From the NCBI RefSeq assembly GCF_963665995.1, contig NZ_OY762512.1, positions 1,302,001-1,366,000 on the forward strand: a stretch of DNA of 64,000 nt, in the 5' to 3' direction. The DNA comes from Pleurocapsa sp. FMAR1 (GTDB taxonomy: Bacteria; Cyanobacteriota; Cyanobacteriia; Cyanobacteriales; Xenococcaceae). The position numbers and the translations under genes are program-made. The notes under the pieces are model-generated. The model was not told the DNA's origin and made no database searches. It saw only the letters and a program-made list of their open reading frames with translations. Of this stretch, positions 46,442 to 54,325 are shown piece by piece (position 1 is the first letter of the stretch; the number at the start of each line of letters is the position of its first letter).

Positions 46442-47602
46442 ATGCGTAGTCTAATTCCACCCTTGGCATGGTTGCAATTAACTAGAGAGAAAACTCGTTT
46501 GTTAGTGGCATTAGCAGGTATTGCCTTTGCAGTAATTTTGATGCTGATGCAGCTAGGTTTTCGCGATGCTCTTTTTGATAGTGCAGTCAGAATACATCAT
46601 CAGTTAAAGAGCGATATATTTATTCTCAACTCCGAGTCCCTTTCTCTGATTGAATTAAAAGAGTTTTCTCAAAGACGCTTATATCAAACTCTAGGGATAC
46701 CTGGAGTTGAGTCTGTTAGTCCCATATATATTGGTTACGGTTCTTGGAAAAATCCCCAAACGGGAGGAAAACGTAGTCTGATGACTATTGGGATCGATCT
46801 TGAGCATAATGTCTTGGACTTGCCCGCAGTTAAGCGAAATTTGCCTGCACTCAGAGAAGACGACTCAGTTTTATTCGATAGCGAATCGCGACCAGAATTT
46901 GGCGATATTGCTAAGCTATTGAAGCAAAAATCTAGGGTCACGGTTGAATTGGAAGACCGCCGTGTTACCGTAAAAGGTTTGTTTAATCTTGGAGCTTCTT
47001 TTGGTTCTGATGGTACTGCGATCACTAGCGATCTTAACTTTATTCGTATTTTTAATCAACAACGCTCAAAGGGTTTAATCGATATAGGTGCAATATCGCT
47101 CAAAAAAGGTGCATCAACCGCCCAAACTATTCAAGAAATACAAAAGAGTTTACCCCAGGACATTCAAGTATTGTCAAAAGCTCAGTTTATCGAGTTAGAG
47201 AAAAGTTACTGGCGAGGCAGTACTGCTATTGGCTTTATCTTTACCATAGGCGCAATACTGGGTTTTGTCGTGGGTACGGTAATTGTCTATCAAATTCTTT
47301 ATGCTGATGTTACCGACCAACTAGTTGAGTATGCCACTCTCAAGGCAATAGGCTATAGCAACTTTTATTTATCTAAACTTGTATTTCAAGAAGCAGTACT
47401 GCTCTCTATTCTAGGATTTATTCCTGGATTCGCTATATGCTTACAGCTTTACCAAGGTGCTAGGGAAGGGTCTGGTCTACCTCTGGAAATGACTTTAAAA
47501 CGAAGCCTAACGGTTTTTTTCCTGACTATATTAATGTGTGCCATTTCAGGATTAATTGCTATGCGTAAAACTCGCTCTGCCGATCCTGCCGATATTTTTT
47601 AA
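46442..47602 (+). CDS. devC: DevC-type ABC transporter permease
   Basis: A 386-residue MacB/FtsX-fold permease. Its N-terminal helix is LLVALAGIAFAVILMLMQLGF, then a large periplasmic domain (residues about 45-250), then three more helices: FIFTIGAILGFVVGTVIVYQ, AVLLSILGFIPGFAICLQLY and TVFFLTILMCAISGLIA. The short N-terminal LAWLQLTREKTRLL matches DevC proteins. It starts 29 bases after devB and ends four bases before devA, so the three genes form one operon. The permease works mechanically with the fusion protein and TolC-like channel instead of moving substrate through the membrane itself. Confidence 0.9.
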   Translation: MRSLIPPLAWLQLTREKTRLLVALAGIAFAVILMLMQLGFRDALFDSAVRIHHQLKSDIFILNSESLSLIELKEFSQRRLYQTLGIPGVESVSPIYIGYGSWKNPQTGGKRSLMTIGIDLEHNVLDLPAVKRNLPALREDDSVLFDSESRPEFGDIAKLLKQKSRVTVELEDRRVTVKGLFNLGASFGSDGTAITSDLNFIRIFNQQRSKGLIDIGAISLKKGASTAQTIQEIQKSLPQDIQVLSKAQFIELEKSYWRGSTAIGFIFTIGAILGFVVGTVIVYQILYADVTDQLVEYATLKAIGYSNFYLSKLVFQEAVLLSILGFIPGFAICLQLYQGAREGSGLPLEMTLKRSLTVFFLTILMCAISGLIAMRKTRSADPADIF

Positions 47603-47606
47603 AACC

Positions 47607-48293
47607 ATGAAATCATCAAAGACAGTTGTGGCGATCGAGCGGCTTAACTATCATCTCGGTAAGGGGAAGCTACGTAAGCAAATTTTGTTTGATATCGATG
47701 CCAAGATTGAGCCAGGCGAAATTGTTTTTCTGACTGGCCCTTCAGGTTCTGGTAAAACTACCTTGCTGACCTTAATTGGGGGACTGCGATCGCCCCAGTC
47801 GGGAAGTCTTCAAGTTTTAGGAGAAGAGCTAACCCAGGCATCGTCCAAGCAGCTAAGATATCTACGGCGCGATATCGGCTATATTTTTCAAAGCCACAAC
47901 TTACTCAATTCTCTGACTGCTCGACAAAACGTACAAATGGCAATGGGTTTGCACTCAGATATTTCTCGCCGTGAAGGAATTAAAAGAGCCGAAGAAATTT
48001 TAACTAAAGTTGGTTTGGGTGAGCTTATTAACGCCTACCCCAATAAGCTTTCGGTTGGTCAACAACAGCGTGTGGCGATCGCTCGCGCCTTGGCTTCTCA
48101 TCCTAAAATTGTTCTAGCCGACGAACCTACCGCATCTCTTGATAAAAAATCGGGTTTGGAGGTGATTGAGTTGATGCAGGATTTAGCCAAAAAGCAAAGC
48201 TGCACCGTAGTCTTGGTAACCCATGACGTACGCATCTTCGATTATGCAGACCGCCGACTTAATCTCGAAGATGGGCGTTTATCACAACAATAG
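47607..48293 (+). CDS. devA: DevA-type ABC transporter ATP-binding protein
   Basis: A 228-residue ATPase that drives the exporter. Walker A is TGPSGSGKTTLLTLIGGL near residue 43, the signature motif is KLSVGQQQRVAIARALA near 150, Walker B VLADEPTASLDKKSG near 170 and the H-loop VTHDVRIFDYAD near 207. All key residues are intact. The ATG at 47607 is chosen because it lies four bases after the devC stop and begins the conserved AIERLNYHLG strand; a longer frame would overlap devC. The pattern is that of DevA/LolD-type ATPases. Confidence 0.95.
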   Translation: MKSSKTVVAIERLNYHLGKGKLRKQILFDIDAKIEPGEIVFLTGPSGSGKTTLLTLIGGLRSPQSGSLQVLGEELTQASSKQLRYLRRDIGYIFQSHNLLNSLTARQNVQMAMGLHSDISRREGIKRAEEILTKVGLGELINAYPNKLSVGQQQRVAIARALASHPKIVLADEPTASLDKKSGLEVIELMQDLAKKQSCTVVLVTHDVRIFDYADRRLNLEDGRLSQQ

Positions 48294-48347
48294 ATTGATT
48301 ATTGGTCACATATTCAAAGCTACAAAAATTACTACAGAAAATTAATC

Positions 48348-50387
48348 ATGAATTATAAAGAAAAATTCCTCTGCGCCTTTGGTGTCTATTCGGCAATCCT
48401 ATTTGGTAATAATACTTCAGCTACGGCAGAAAATATACCTACTAACATTAAAGTCAAGCAGCCAGAGCGATCGCATTCGGGCGTAACAAGATTGAAAACC
48501 AACCTCACCACGCCCTTGCTGCCGAATTCGCAGCAGTTTGCCACAGGCGATACTCAACGATTTTTAACTGCTAGCCAATGGGATTTTTTACTGAATAACA
48601 AATTATCTCAGTCAACTCAATTGCCCGAGCAAAAAGATTCAGAACCTATGCCATCAATTTTGAATCAGGGCGAATTTAGTACTAATGCCGACGATCTTCG
48701 ACTAGCTCCTACCCAACCCAACCAAGTAACTACCGATTTAGGACAACTTATTACAATTGAACAAGATGCGACGATTACTACAGCAGAAAATATACCTACT
48801 GACACTGAAGCCAAGCAGCCAGAGCGATCGCCTTCTAATGAGAAAGGATTGAAAACCGCCCTTGCCACGCCCTTTCTGCCAAATTCACAGCAGTTTGCTA
48901 TAAACGATCCTCAACGATTTTTAACTGCTACCCAATGGGATTTTTTACCTGCGAATAATAAATTATCTCAGTTAACTCCACTATCCGAGCAAGGAGACTC
49001 AAAATCTAACCTGCCAGCAATGTTGAATTTGGGAGCATTTGGTGATAGTAGCGACAATCCCCTACTACTTCCTACTCAACCCAAGCAAGTAACTATCGAT
49101 CTAGAAAAACCGATTACGATTAAACAAGCCGTATCGGTAGCTATAAACCGCAATCAAGATATCGAGATATCTCGATTAAATGTCAATACTGCTTTAGAAC
49201 AGCTACAGGAAGCTAAGGCAGCACGATTCCCTACTCTAAGCGCATCAACTGGTTTTGACAATGTACGACCTGCTGCTGCAATCGGAGGTGCTAGTACAGT
49301 CGGAGGTACTGGTACACTTGGAAGCACAGGTGTAATTAATCAGTCACAAGCATCTGATATTTCCACCACGACCAACACATTTAGTAGTTCATTATCTCTT
49401 AATTACGATATTTATACAGGCGGAAGTATTGGAGCGACTATTGGTAGTGCCGAAAAACAAGTCCGCGTCAACCAGCTAGCTTTACAGCAGACTATTGAAG
49501 AGACTACTTTACTGGTTGCTACTAACTACTATGATTTACAGGCTGCTAATGCCCAGGTAGATATCGAAAAAGCTGCCGTAGAAGATGCTCAACAAACCTT
49601 AAACGATGCCGATGTTCTCCAACGTGCGGGAACAGGCACAAAATTTGAGGTGTTGCAGGCTAAGGTGGCGTTAGCTGATGCCAAACAACTATTAAATATC
49701 GAACAGGCTAATCAAGTTATTGCCCAAAGAACTCTAGCAGATACCCTAAATATAGGGCAAAGAGTCGAGCTAAAGACTGCTGATGCAATTGAGGTTGCTG
49801 GTTCGTGGAAACCTTCTTTGCCAAAAACTATTGTTATGGCGTATAAAAATCGCGCCGAACTAAAACAATTTTTGCTAGATAGAGAAATTAACCGCGATCT
49901 GCGTCAAGTTGCTTTGGCTGAAAATCGACCTCAAGTCAGCTTGGTTGCTAGTTACGATCTTCAAGATCAGTTAGATGATAATACAGATCTTGCCGATGGC
50001 TATTCTGTTGGCGCAAGCGTACTATGGAATTTCTTTGATGGTGGCGCAGCACGCTCTAGAGCCAGACAGGCAGCTACAGATATTGAGATTAACAATGCAG
50101 AATTTGCCAATCAACGGGATGCAGTTCGTTTAGAAGTAGAGAATGCCTATTATACCCTCAATGCCAACCAAGAAAACATCGGTACAGCAGGTCAATCCGT
50201 TGAGCTAGCTACAGAAAGTCTAAGGTTAGCTAGGTTGAGATTTCAGGCAGGAGCTGGCACGCAAACTGAAGTAATTGATGCTCAAGCAAGTTTGACTACT
50301 GCTCGTGGCAATTTGCTAACCGCCATTATTGACTACAATCAGTCTTATGCCCAACTTCAGCGAGCCGTTAGTAATTTACCTACTTAA
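48348..50387 (+). CDS. TolC-family outer-membrane efflux channel with duplicated N-terminal extension
   Basis: A 679-residue outer-membrane factor, far longer than the 430-500 usual for the family. A signal peptide is plausible at the N-terminus (FLCAFGVYSAILFGNNTSATA). Residues about 25-265 are a low-complexity extension made of two copies of a 119-residue unit. The TolC domain follows from ITIKQAVSVAINRNQDIEIS to the end, with the repeated helical hairpins (DAQQTLNDADVLQRAGTGT and ATESLRLARLRFQAGAGTQT). Position directly behind devBCA indicates that it is the channel of that exporter, as HgdD is in Anabaena. Confidence 0.9.
   Translation: MNYKEKFLCAFGVYSAILFGNNTSATAENIPTNIKVKQPERSHSGVTRLKTNLTTPLLPNSQQFATGDTQRFLTASQWDFLLNNKLSQSTQLPEQKDSEPMPSILNQGEFSTNADDLRLAPTQPNQVTTDLGQLITIEQDATITTAENIPTDTEAKQPERSPSNEKGLKTALATPFLPNSQQFAINDPQRFLTATQWDFLPANNKLSQLTPLSEQGDSKSNLPAMLNLGAFGDSSDNPLLLPTQPKQVTIDLEKPITIKQAVSVAINRNQDIEISRLNVNTALEQLQEAKAARFPTLSASTGFDNVRPAAAIGGASTVGGTGTLGSTGVINQSQASDISTTTNTFSSSLSLNYDIYTGGSIGATIGSAEKQVRVNQLALQQTIEETTLLVATNYYDLQAANAQVDIEKAAVEDAQQTLNDADVLQRAGTGTKFEVLQAKVALADAKQLLNIEQANQVIAQRTLADTLNIGQRVELKTADAIEVAGSWKPSLPKTIVMAYKNRAELKQFLLDREINRDLRQVALAENRPQVSLVASYDLQDQLDDNTDLADGYSVGASVLWNFFDGGAARSRARQAATDIEINNAEFANQRDAVRLEVENAYYTLNANQENIGTAGQSVELATESLRLARLRFQAGAGTQTEVIDAQASLTTARGNLLTAIIDYNQSYAQLQRAVSNLPT
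48426..49139 (+). repeat. In-frame tandem duplication of 357 bases in the TolC-like gene
   Basis: GCAGAAAATATACCTACT occurs at 48426 and again at 48783, exactly 357 bases (119 codons) apart. Matching blocks continue for the whole unit: PERS, LPNSQQFA, QRFLTA, QWDF, KLSQ and PTQP recur in the same order. Divergence of roughly a third at protein level shows it is not a sequencing artefact. Confidence 0.85.
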
Positions 50388-50727
50388 TTCAACCGATTTT
50401 CCAGAAATTAAGAAAAAGAGTTAAATAAAGAATAGTTATTAGTCCCTGCGAGAAAAGTGTACTCACCGCATCTATTACCACGCTTGCTGGTTATTTAGTC
50501 ATTAAAAGGGTTTTGCTAAACTAAAAACTAACGACACACGCTGCGGAGCGCGAAAAAGCGTTGCGGGGGTTCCCCCCGTTGAGCTTATTGAGCAAGAATG
50601 CAGCGAAGTCGTACATGCGGACAAGTCCTTTGTCCAAGGGGCGACGAACTGGGCGCTTCGCCCTGTTACTAACGACTAAAAACTTTTTGATAAACAGAAC
50701 TTAAATCTAAAACCTTGACAATTCAAA
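50388..50727. repeat. Intergenic palindrome-rich region
   Basis: This 340-base gap has CGGGGGTTCCCCCCG at 50564-50578, preceded by GCGCGAAAAAGCG, and further on AAGGGGCGACGAACTGGGCG and CTTCGCCCTG near 50637. These GC-rich hairpins contrast with the AT-rich surroundings. No gene is evident; the region may terminate the devBCA-tolC and DUF2164 units, which converge here. Confidence 0.5.
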
Positions 50728-50976
50728 TTACTTTTTCCAATAGCCAAATTCTGGTTCATAGCAAGTACCATCGAGATCGTTAACCCAATCGTTTATATAA
50801 GATTTTGCATCAATAATTGCTTGGTTGTAGACACTAGGACAAATTTCTTGCAAGCAAAAGTTTAGAAGCAGTGAAGCTTTTAGATCGCCGATTTCTTCGC
50901 CCATTTCTGCTTCAAAATATCGTTTGATTGATTCGATTGACTTTTGTTTTGCTTCTTTTGATAGTTTGATCGTCAT
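50728..50976 (-). CDS. DUF2164-family small protein
   Basis: An 82-residue soluble protein reading MTIKLSKEAKQKSIESIKRY, then EMGEEIGDLKASLLLNF and a C-terminal DAKSYINDWVNDLDGTCYEP. This is the DUF2164 layout, a small helical family of unknown function found in many bacteria, occasionally linked to toxin-antitoxin-like or phage regulation but without proof. Nothing adjacent on its strand suggests a partner. Confidence 0.75.
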   Translation of the reverse strand: MTIKLSKEAKQKSIESIKRYFEAEMGEEIGDLKASLLLNFCLQEICPSVYNQAIIDAKSYINDWVNDLDGTCYEPEFGYWKK

Positions 50977-51103
50977 AATTATTTGTTATTTGGCTTACTT
51001 TTTTTCGCATTTCGATCCAGACTGATTAGCTAGTTTTCTTGGTATAGCAATACGTACTTATATTAGGACATCTGCTACTCTGATTCGAGCATTCCCTTGC
51101 GCC

Positions 51104-51186
51104 AAGCTCTGGAGAGCTTCGACTCGCTTTGAGCGAGGCGGCAGACTCCAGTCTGCGCGACGCGGGCAGATGCGGGGGGTACCCCT
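51104..51186. repeat. Four consecutive short perfect hairpins
   Basis: In 83 bases: AAGCTCT-GG-AGAGCTT, CTCGCT-TTG-AGCGAG, GCAGAC-TCCA-GTCTGC and GGGGTACCCC. The 358-base gap at 50977-51334 around it is otherwise unremarkable. This is a compact multi-hairpin intergenic element, with no known function that I can name. Confidence 0.7.
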
Positions 51187-51334
51187 TTCTCGAATCTACT
51201 TGTTACTTGTTACTTACGAGCAGTTCATTTTTCTGTCCTAACCAATCAACGTACTGCGATATGTCCAATACTGTAGCCGATTGCCCCAAAATGTTAGCTT
51301 CGCGATCGCGATTGTTCAATTATTCCTGATGTAA

Positions 51335-51841
51335 ATGGCAAAAAACACTTCTGGTTCAACCTCAATTCGGAGTGAGGCGAGACTGCTATCAGGCGATCGC
51401 CTCAATCTTTACCTCGATCTCGGTATCTTTTTACTTTCTATCGTCTTGTCAGCACCCTTGGTTACGGGCATTGCTGCTCACGAATGGTTGAGCATTATTT
51501 TTATCATACCGATTGTGACCCATCTATTGCTCCACTGGCGTTGGATTGTTAATGTTACCCGTCGGTTTTTCCTAACCCTACCAAGAGAAACCCGTTTTAA
51601 TCATTTTTGGGACGTACTGCTATTTGTGGTAATGACTTTGATTATTTTTTCTGGACTGCTTGTTTCTCAAGAAGCACTGCCGTTTCTAGGCATTTCTATT
51701 AAAGTCGATCCGTTTTGGCAAGCCATTCACAATATTACTGCCAATCTTTTCTTAATCCTGCTAGGGATTCATATCGCCATGCACTGGAACTGGCTATTGC
51801 GGGTATTACGTTTGAGAAAGGCTAGTGAGGGCGAACGATAA
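51335..51841 (+). CDS. DUF4405 cytochrome b-like membrane protein
   Basis: A 168-residue protein with four transmembrane helices: LGIFLLSIVLSAPLVTGIAA, LSIIFIIPIVTHLLLHWRWI, VLLFVVMTLIIFSGLLVSQE and ANLFLILLGIHIAMHWNWLL. The His residues in THLLLHWRWI and in IHNITANL / GIHIAMHWNW are placed as in DUF4405 proteins, which are thought to bind b-type haem and take part in transmembrane electron transfer. Its stop overlaps the start of the next small gene by one base (TAATG), so the two are coupled. Electron supply for the cluster oxygenases is a speculative role. Confidence 0.75.
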   Translation: MAKNTSGSTSIRSEARLLSGDRLNLYLDLGIFLLSIVLSAPLVTGIAAHEWLSIIFIIPIVTHLLLHWRWIVNVTRRFFLTLPRETRFNHFWDVLLFVVMTLIIFSGLLVSQEALPFLGISIKVDPFWQAIHNITANLFLILLGIHIAMHWNWLLRVLRLRKASEGER

Positions 51842-52107
51842 TGAAGACGATCGAGACGATCAAGCGAACTGGTGTAATTTTTTCGGCAGCAGGGATGATA
51901 ATTTTAGTCGCCTTGCCCTTAGCTAAAACCAATTGGGCAGAAGCTATCCGCACTGGATTTGCCGAACACCATCAACCAGAACTGAAAACAAACGATACTG
52001 GTTCGTTTAAGGCGATCGCACCTTCACTACTGAAAGCGACGATGTTAATCGGTGTTCCTGGAGCGATCGCGATATTTGCTCGAAAAGTTAAACGTAAATC
52101 CCGTTAA
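51841..52107 (+). CDS. Small two-helix membrane protein coupled to the DUF4405 gene
   Basis: I do not recognise a family. The 88-residue product has a hydrophobic helix near each end (VIFSAAGMIILVALPLA and ATMLIGVPGAIAIFAR), joined by a hydrophilic stretch of about 40 residues with FAEHHQPELK. The overlap with the upstream stop codon makes it a real gene and a likely partner of the DUF4405 protein. Its own stop codon overlaps the stop of the convergent MFS gene. Confidence 0.6.
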   Translation: MKTIETIKRTGVIFSAAGMIILVALPLAKTNWAEAIRTGFAEHHQPELKTNDTGSFKAIAPSLLKATMLIGVPGAIAIFARKVKRKSR

Positions 52108-53342
52108 CTGCTTAATACTCGCTGAATAGTTTTAAGCTGTCGAATAAAGAGCATCGAACCACCCAAACAAACTAAACCATTAAAAACAAAGGTGTTAGTT
52201 ACTCCAATCTGACTGGCTAACCAACCAGAAAATAAATTGCCAAAAGGAACTACACCCATAAAGGCCATAGAAACCAGGCTCATTAATCTGCCCATTTTGT
52301 CATCATCGACTATGGTTTGCAGCACTGTATTAGTGGAAGCTAGCTGTAAAATGACGCTAAAGCCAATCAGCACCATAACTGGGAGAGAAAACAATAAAAC
52401 ATTAGATAAAGAAAAAATAATAAAGCCAGTTCCCAGTAGCATAGGCGCGATCGCGATCGCCTTTTCTAAACCATATATATTCGACCTGGAACTAAGATAA
52501 ACGCTGGCAAATAAAGCCCCCAGTGCCGAAGCACCCATTAGTAATCCTAAAGTTTGGGAACCTCCTTTAAGAATATCAGCAGCAAAAATAGGAATCAAAA
52601 TTACATAAGGTAAGCCGAAAAATCCTAGCAAGGATAGCAATAGCAGCATCGAACGAATTGCCGAATTGTCATAAGCATAGTCAAATCCTTCTTTCAGCTT
52701 TTGGATGGTGGAGGTAGTGCTGGGGACGATTTTAGTCGCGGGAACTTTCATCACCAAAAAAGCAGCAATTACCGCTATATAACTAAGACCGTCGAGCAAA
52801 AAGCAAATCCCCGCACCCACGCTAGCGACTAAAAAACCAGCTACCGCAGGGCCAATTAATCTAGCGCTACTAATCAAAGAAGAATTAAGGGCGATCGCAT
52901 TTCCTAAATCTTCTGGCTGTTCGATAATTTCCTTAACAAAAGCCTGGAGTGTCGGCATATACAAAGCATTAACTATACCTTGGAACAGCCCCAAAACGAT
53001 AATTTGCCAAACGTTAATTATGCCCGTCAAAGCCAATACTGCTAAGAGTAAGGACTGCACCATCGATAAAATCTGAGTGATAATTACAATTCGATGGCGC
53101 GAACCGCGATCGGCAATTACCCCAGCTATGGGAGAAATAAATAAAGTAGGAATACGACTGGCAAACCCGACTACACCCAGTAACCAAGCTGATTCGGTTA
53201 ATTGATAAACTAACCAACTAGTAGCCAGAATAGTACTCCAGTTGCCAATCTGGGAAATCCCTTGACCAACAAAATAAAGACAAAAATTTCGATAGCGAAA
53301 GGCACGTAAAATTGGGAGTTTTTTTTTGATTTTTAGCTTCAA
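52104..53342 (-). CDS. MFS transporter (EntS-like, MFS_3 branch)
   Basis: A 412-residue, twelve-helix major facilitator. Its N-terminal helix region FRYRNFCLYFVGQGISQIGN and the loop motif GVIADRGSRHRIVIITQ are typical of the MFS_3 branch, which includes the enterobactin exporter EntS. A salicylate-derived or other aromatic product would be a reasonable cargo by context, but that is inference. It is convergent with and just overlaps the small membrane protein gene. A GGGCGGT-like palindrome lies just upstream of its start near 53374-53398. Confidence 0.8.
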   Translation of the reverse strand: MKLKIKKKLPILRAFRYRNFCLYFVGQGISQIGNWSTILATSWLVYQLTESAWLLGVVGFASRIPTLFISPIAGVIADRGSRHRIVIITQILSMVQSLLLAVLALTGIINVWQIIVLGLFQGIVNALYMPTLQAFVKEIIEQPEDLGNAIALNSSLISSARLIGPAVAGFLVASVGAGICFLLDGLSYIAVIAAFLVMKVPATKIVPSTTSTIQKLKEGFDYAYDNSAIRSMLLLLSLLGFFGLPYVILIPIFAADILKGGSQTLGLLMGASALGALFASVYLSSRSNIYGLEKAIAIAPMLLGTGFIIFSLSNVLLFSLPVMVLIGFSVILQLASTNTVLQTIVDDDKMGRLMSLVSMAFMGVVPFGNLFSGWLASQIGVTNTFVFNGLVCLGGSMLFIRQLKTIQRVLSS

Positions 53343-53394
53343 AAGTTGTATTCCAATTGGTTAATTAATTGCAGAAGCGGATCGTGAACCGCCC

Positions 53395-54294
53395 TTACAG
53401 CATTAGAAATGCAATTAATCGCTGCCATTCAGTAAGATCGCCTTTTTTATCAGCCAGAATTTGATTTAGATCGTCGAAATCTCGGTGGATACTATCTTTT
53501 AACTGGCTAGTCTTCTGTTCATAAGCTTGAACCTGCTGAATATTTGACTCTTTCCGCAGTAGATATCGCCTGAAATAATCAAACAGATCTACTAATACTC
53601 GAAAAGGAAAAGGTGCATTGTCATAATCTAGACTAGCTAAATATGCTTCATATTCGCTATCCATCCCCCGAATGATTAGATACTCTAGATAGTTGAGTTT
53701 GACAAAAGGGCTTTTAGGGAATTGCGAGAGTGGAGTCTGCATCATCTTTAAAGATTTCTCTGTTTGCCCTTGTTTGAGCAGAAATAGAGCATAGCGTTTA
53801 ATCGCCCAAGTGTAAGCAGAATTGAGTTCTAAAACCCGTTCGTAACAACTTTGTGCTGCCTCTGTCCGTTCGTATTTTTCCAGAAAATAGGCGTAGTGAG
53901 AAAGAGTCCAAAGATCTTTATCGTATCCGTTGTTCAATGCTCGTTCGTACCATTTAGCAGCACGCTCCATCTGGAAATTTCTTTCGAGAATATAGGCATA
54001 ATAATTTGCTCCCGAACGATCTTCTTGTAGCTTAAAGGCTTTATCTAAGTGCCACAGAGCCAGACTGTAATTATAAATTTTGCCGTGACACTGACCGATT
54101 CCAAAATGGTAATCAGAGACTTCTTTCTCTCTGAGTAAATAGCGATACAAAGACATTGCCACATTGTAAACATCTTCTTCTCTGAGAAAATCTGCTACTT
54201 CGGTTACGGTTTCCAAAGGATAGTGCTGATGATTATCGAGAATTTGCTGATATTTTTTCTCGCGTGCTAATTCCAGTAATTTATTGTTAGTCAT
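53395..54294 (-). CDS. Tetratricopeptide-repeat protein
   Basis: A 299-residue helical protein with several TPR units, for example NVAMSLYRYLLREKEVSDYH, YAYILERNFQMERAAKWYER and AQSCYERVLELNSAYTWAIK, together about residues 40-190. No signal peptide or membrane helix is visible. TPR proteins act as scaffolds. It lies beside the alpha/alpha-barrel protein and the cellulose-synthase gene on the same strand, so it might assist the polysaccharide machinery, though nothing in the sequence proves it. Confidence 0.75.
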   Translation of the reverse strand: MTNNKLLELAREKKYQQILDNHQHYPLETVTEVADFLREEDVYNVAMSLYRYLLREKEVSDYHFGIGQCHGKIYNYSLALWHLDKAFKLQEDRSGANYYAYILERNFQMERAAKWYERALNNGYDKDLWTLSHYAYFLEKYERTEAAQSCYERVLELNSAYTWAIKRYALFLLKQGQTEKSLKMMQTPLSQFPKSPFVKLNYLEYLIIRGMDSEYEAYLASLDYDNAPFPFRVLVDLFDYFRRYLLRKESNIQQVQAYEQKTSQLKDSIHRDFDDLNQILADKKGDLTEWQRLIAFLML

Positions 54295-54296
54295 TA

Positions 54297-54325
54297 GTTA
54301 TTAGTTATTAGTTATTAGTTATTAG
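54297..54325. repeat. Seven-base microsatellite (TTATTAG)n
   Basis: About four copies of TTATTAG in a row between the TPR gene and the alpha/alpha-barrel gene. The array touches the 3' end of the latter, so length changes could alter its last codons. Confidence 0.8.

Noticed and set aside
51129-51329. 66-codon plus-strand frame
   Set aside because: It starts inside the four-hairpin element and has a low-complexity Ser/Cys composition typical of chance translation.
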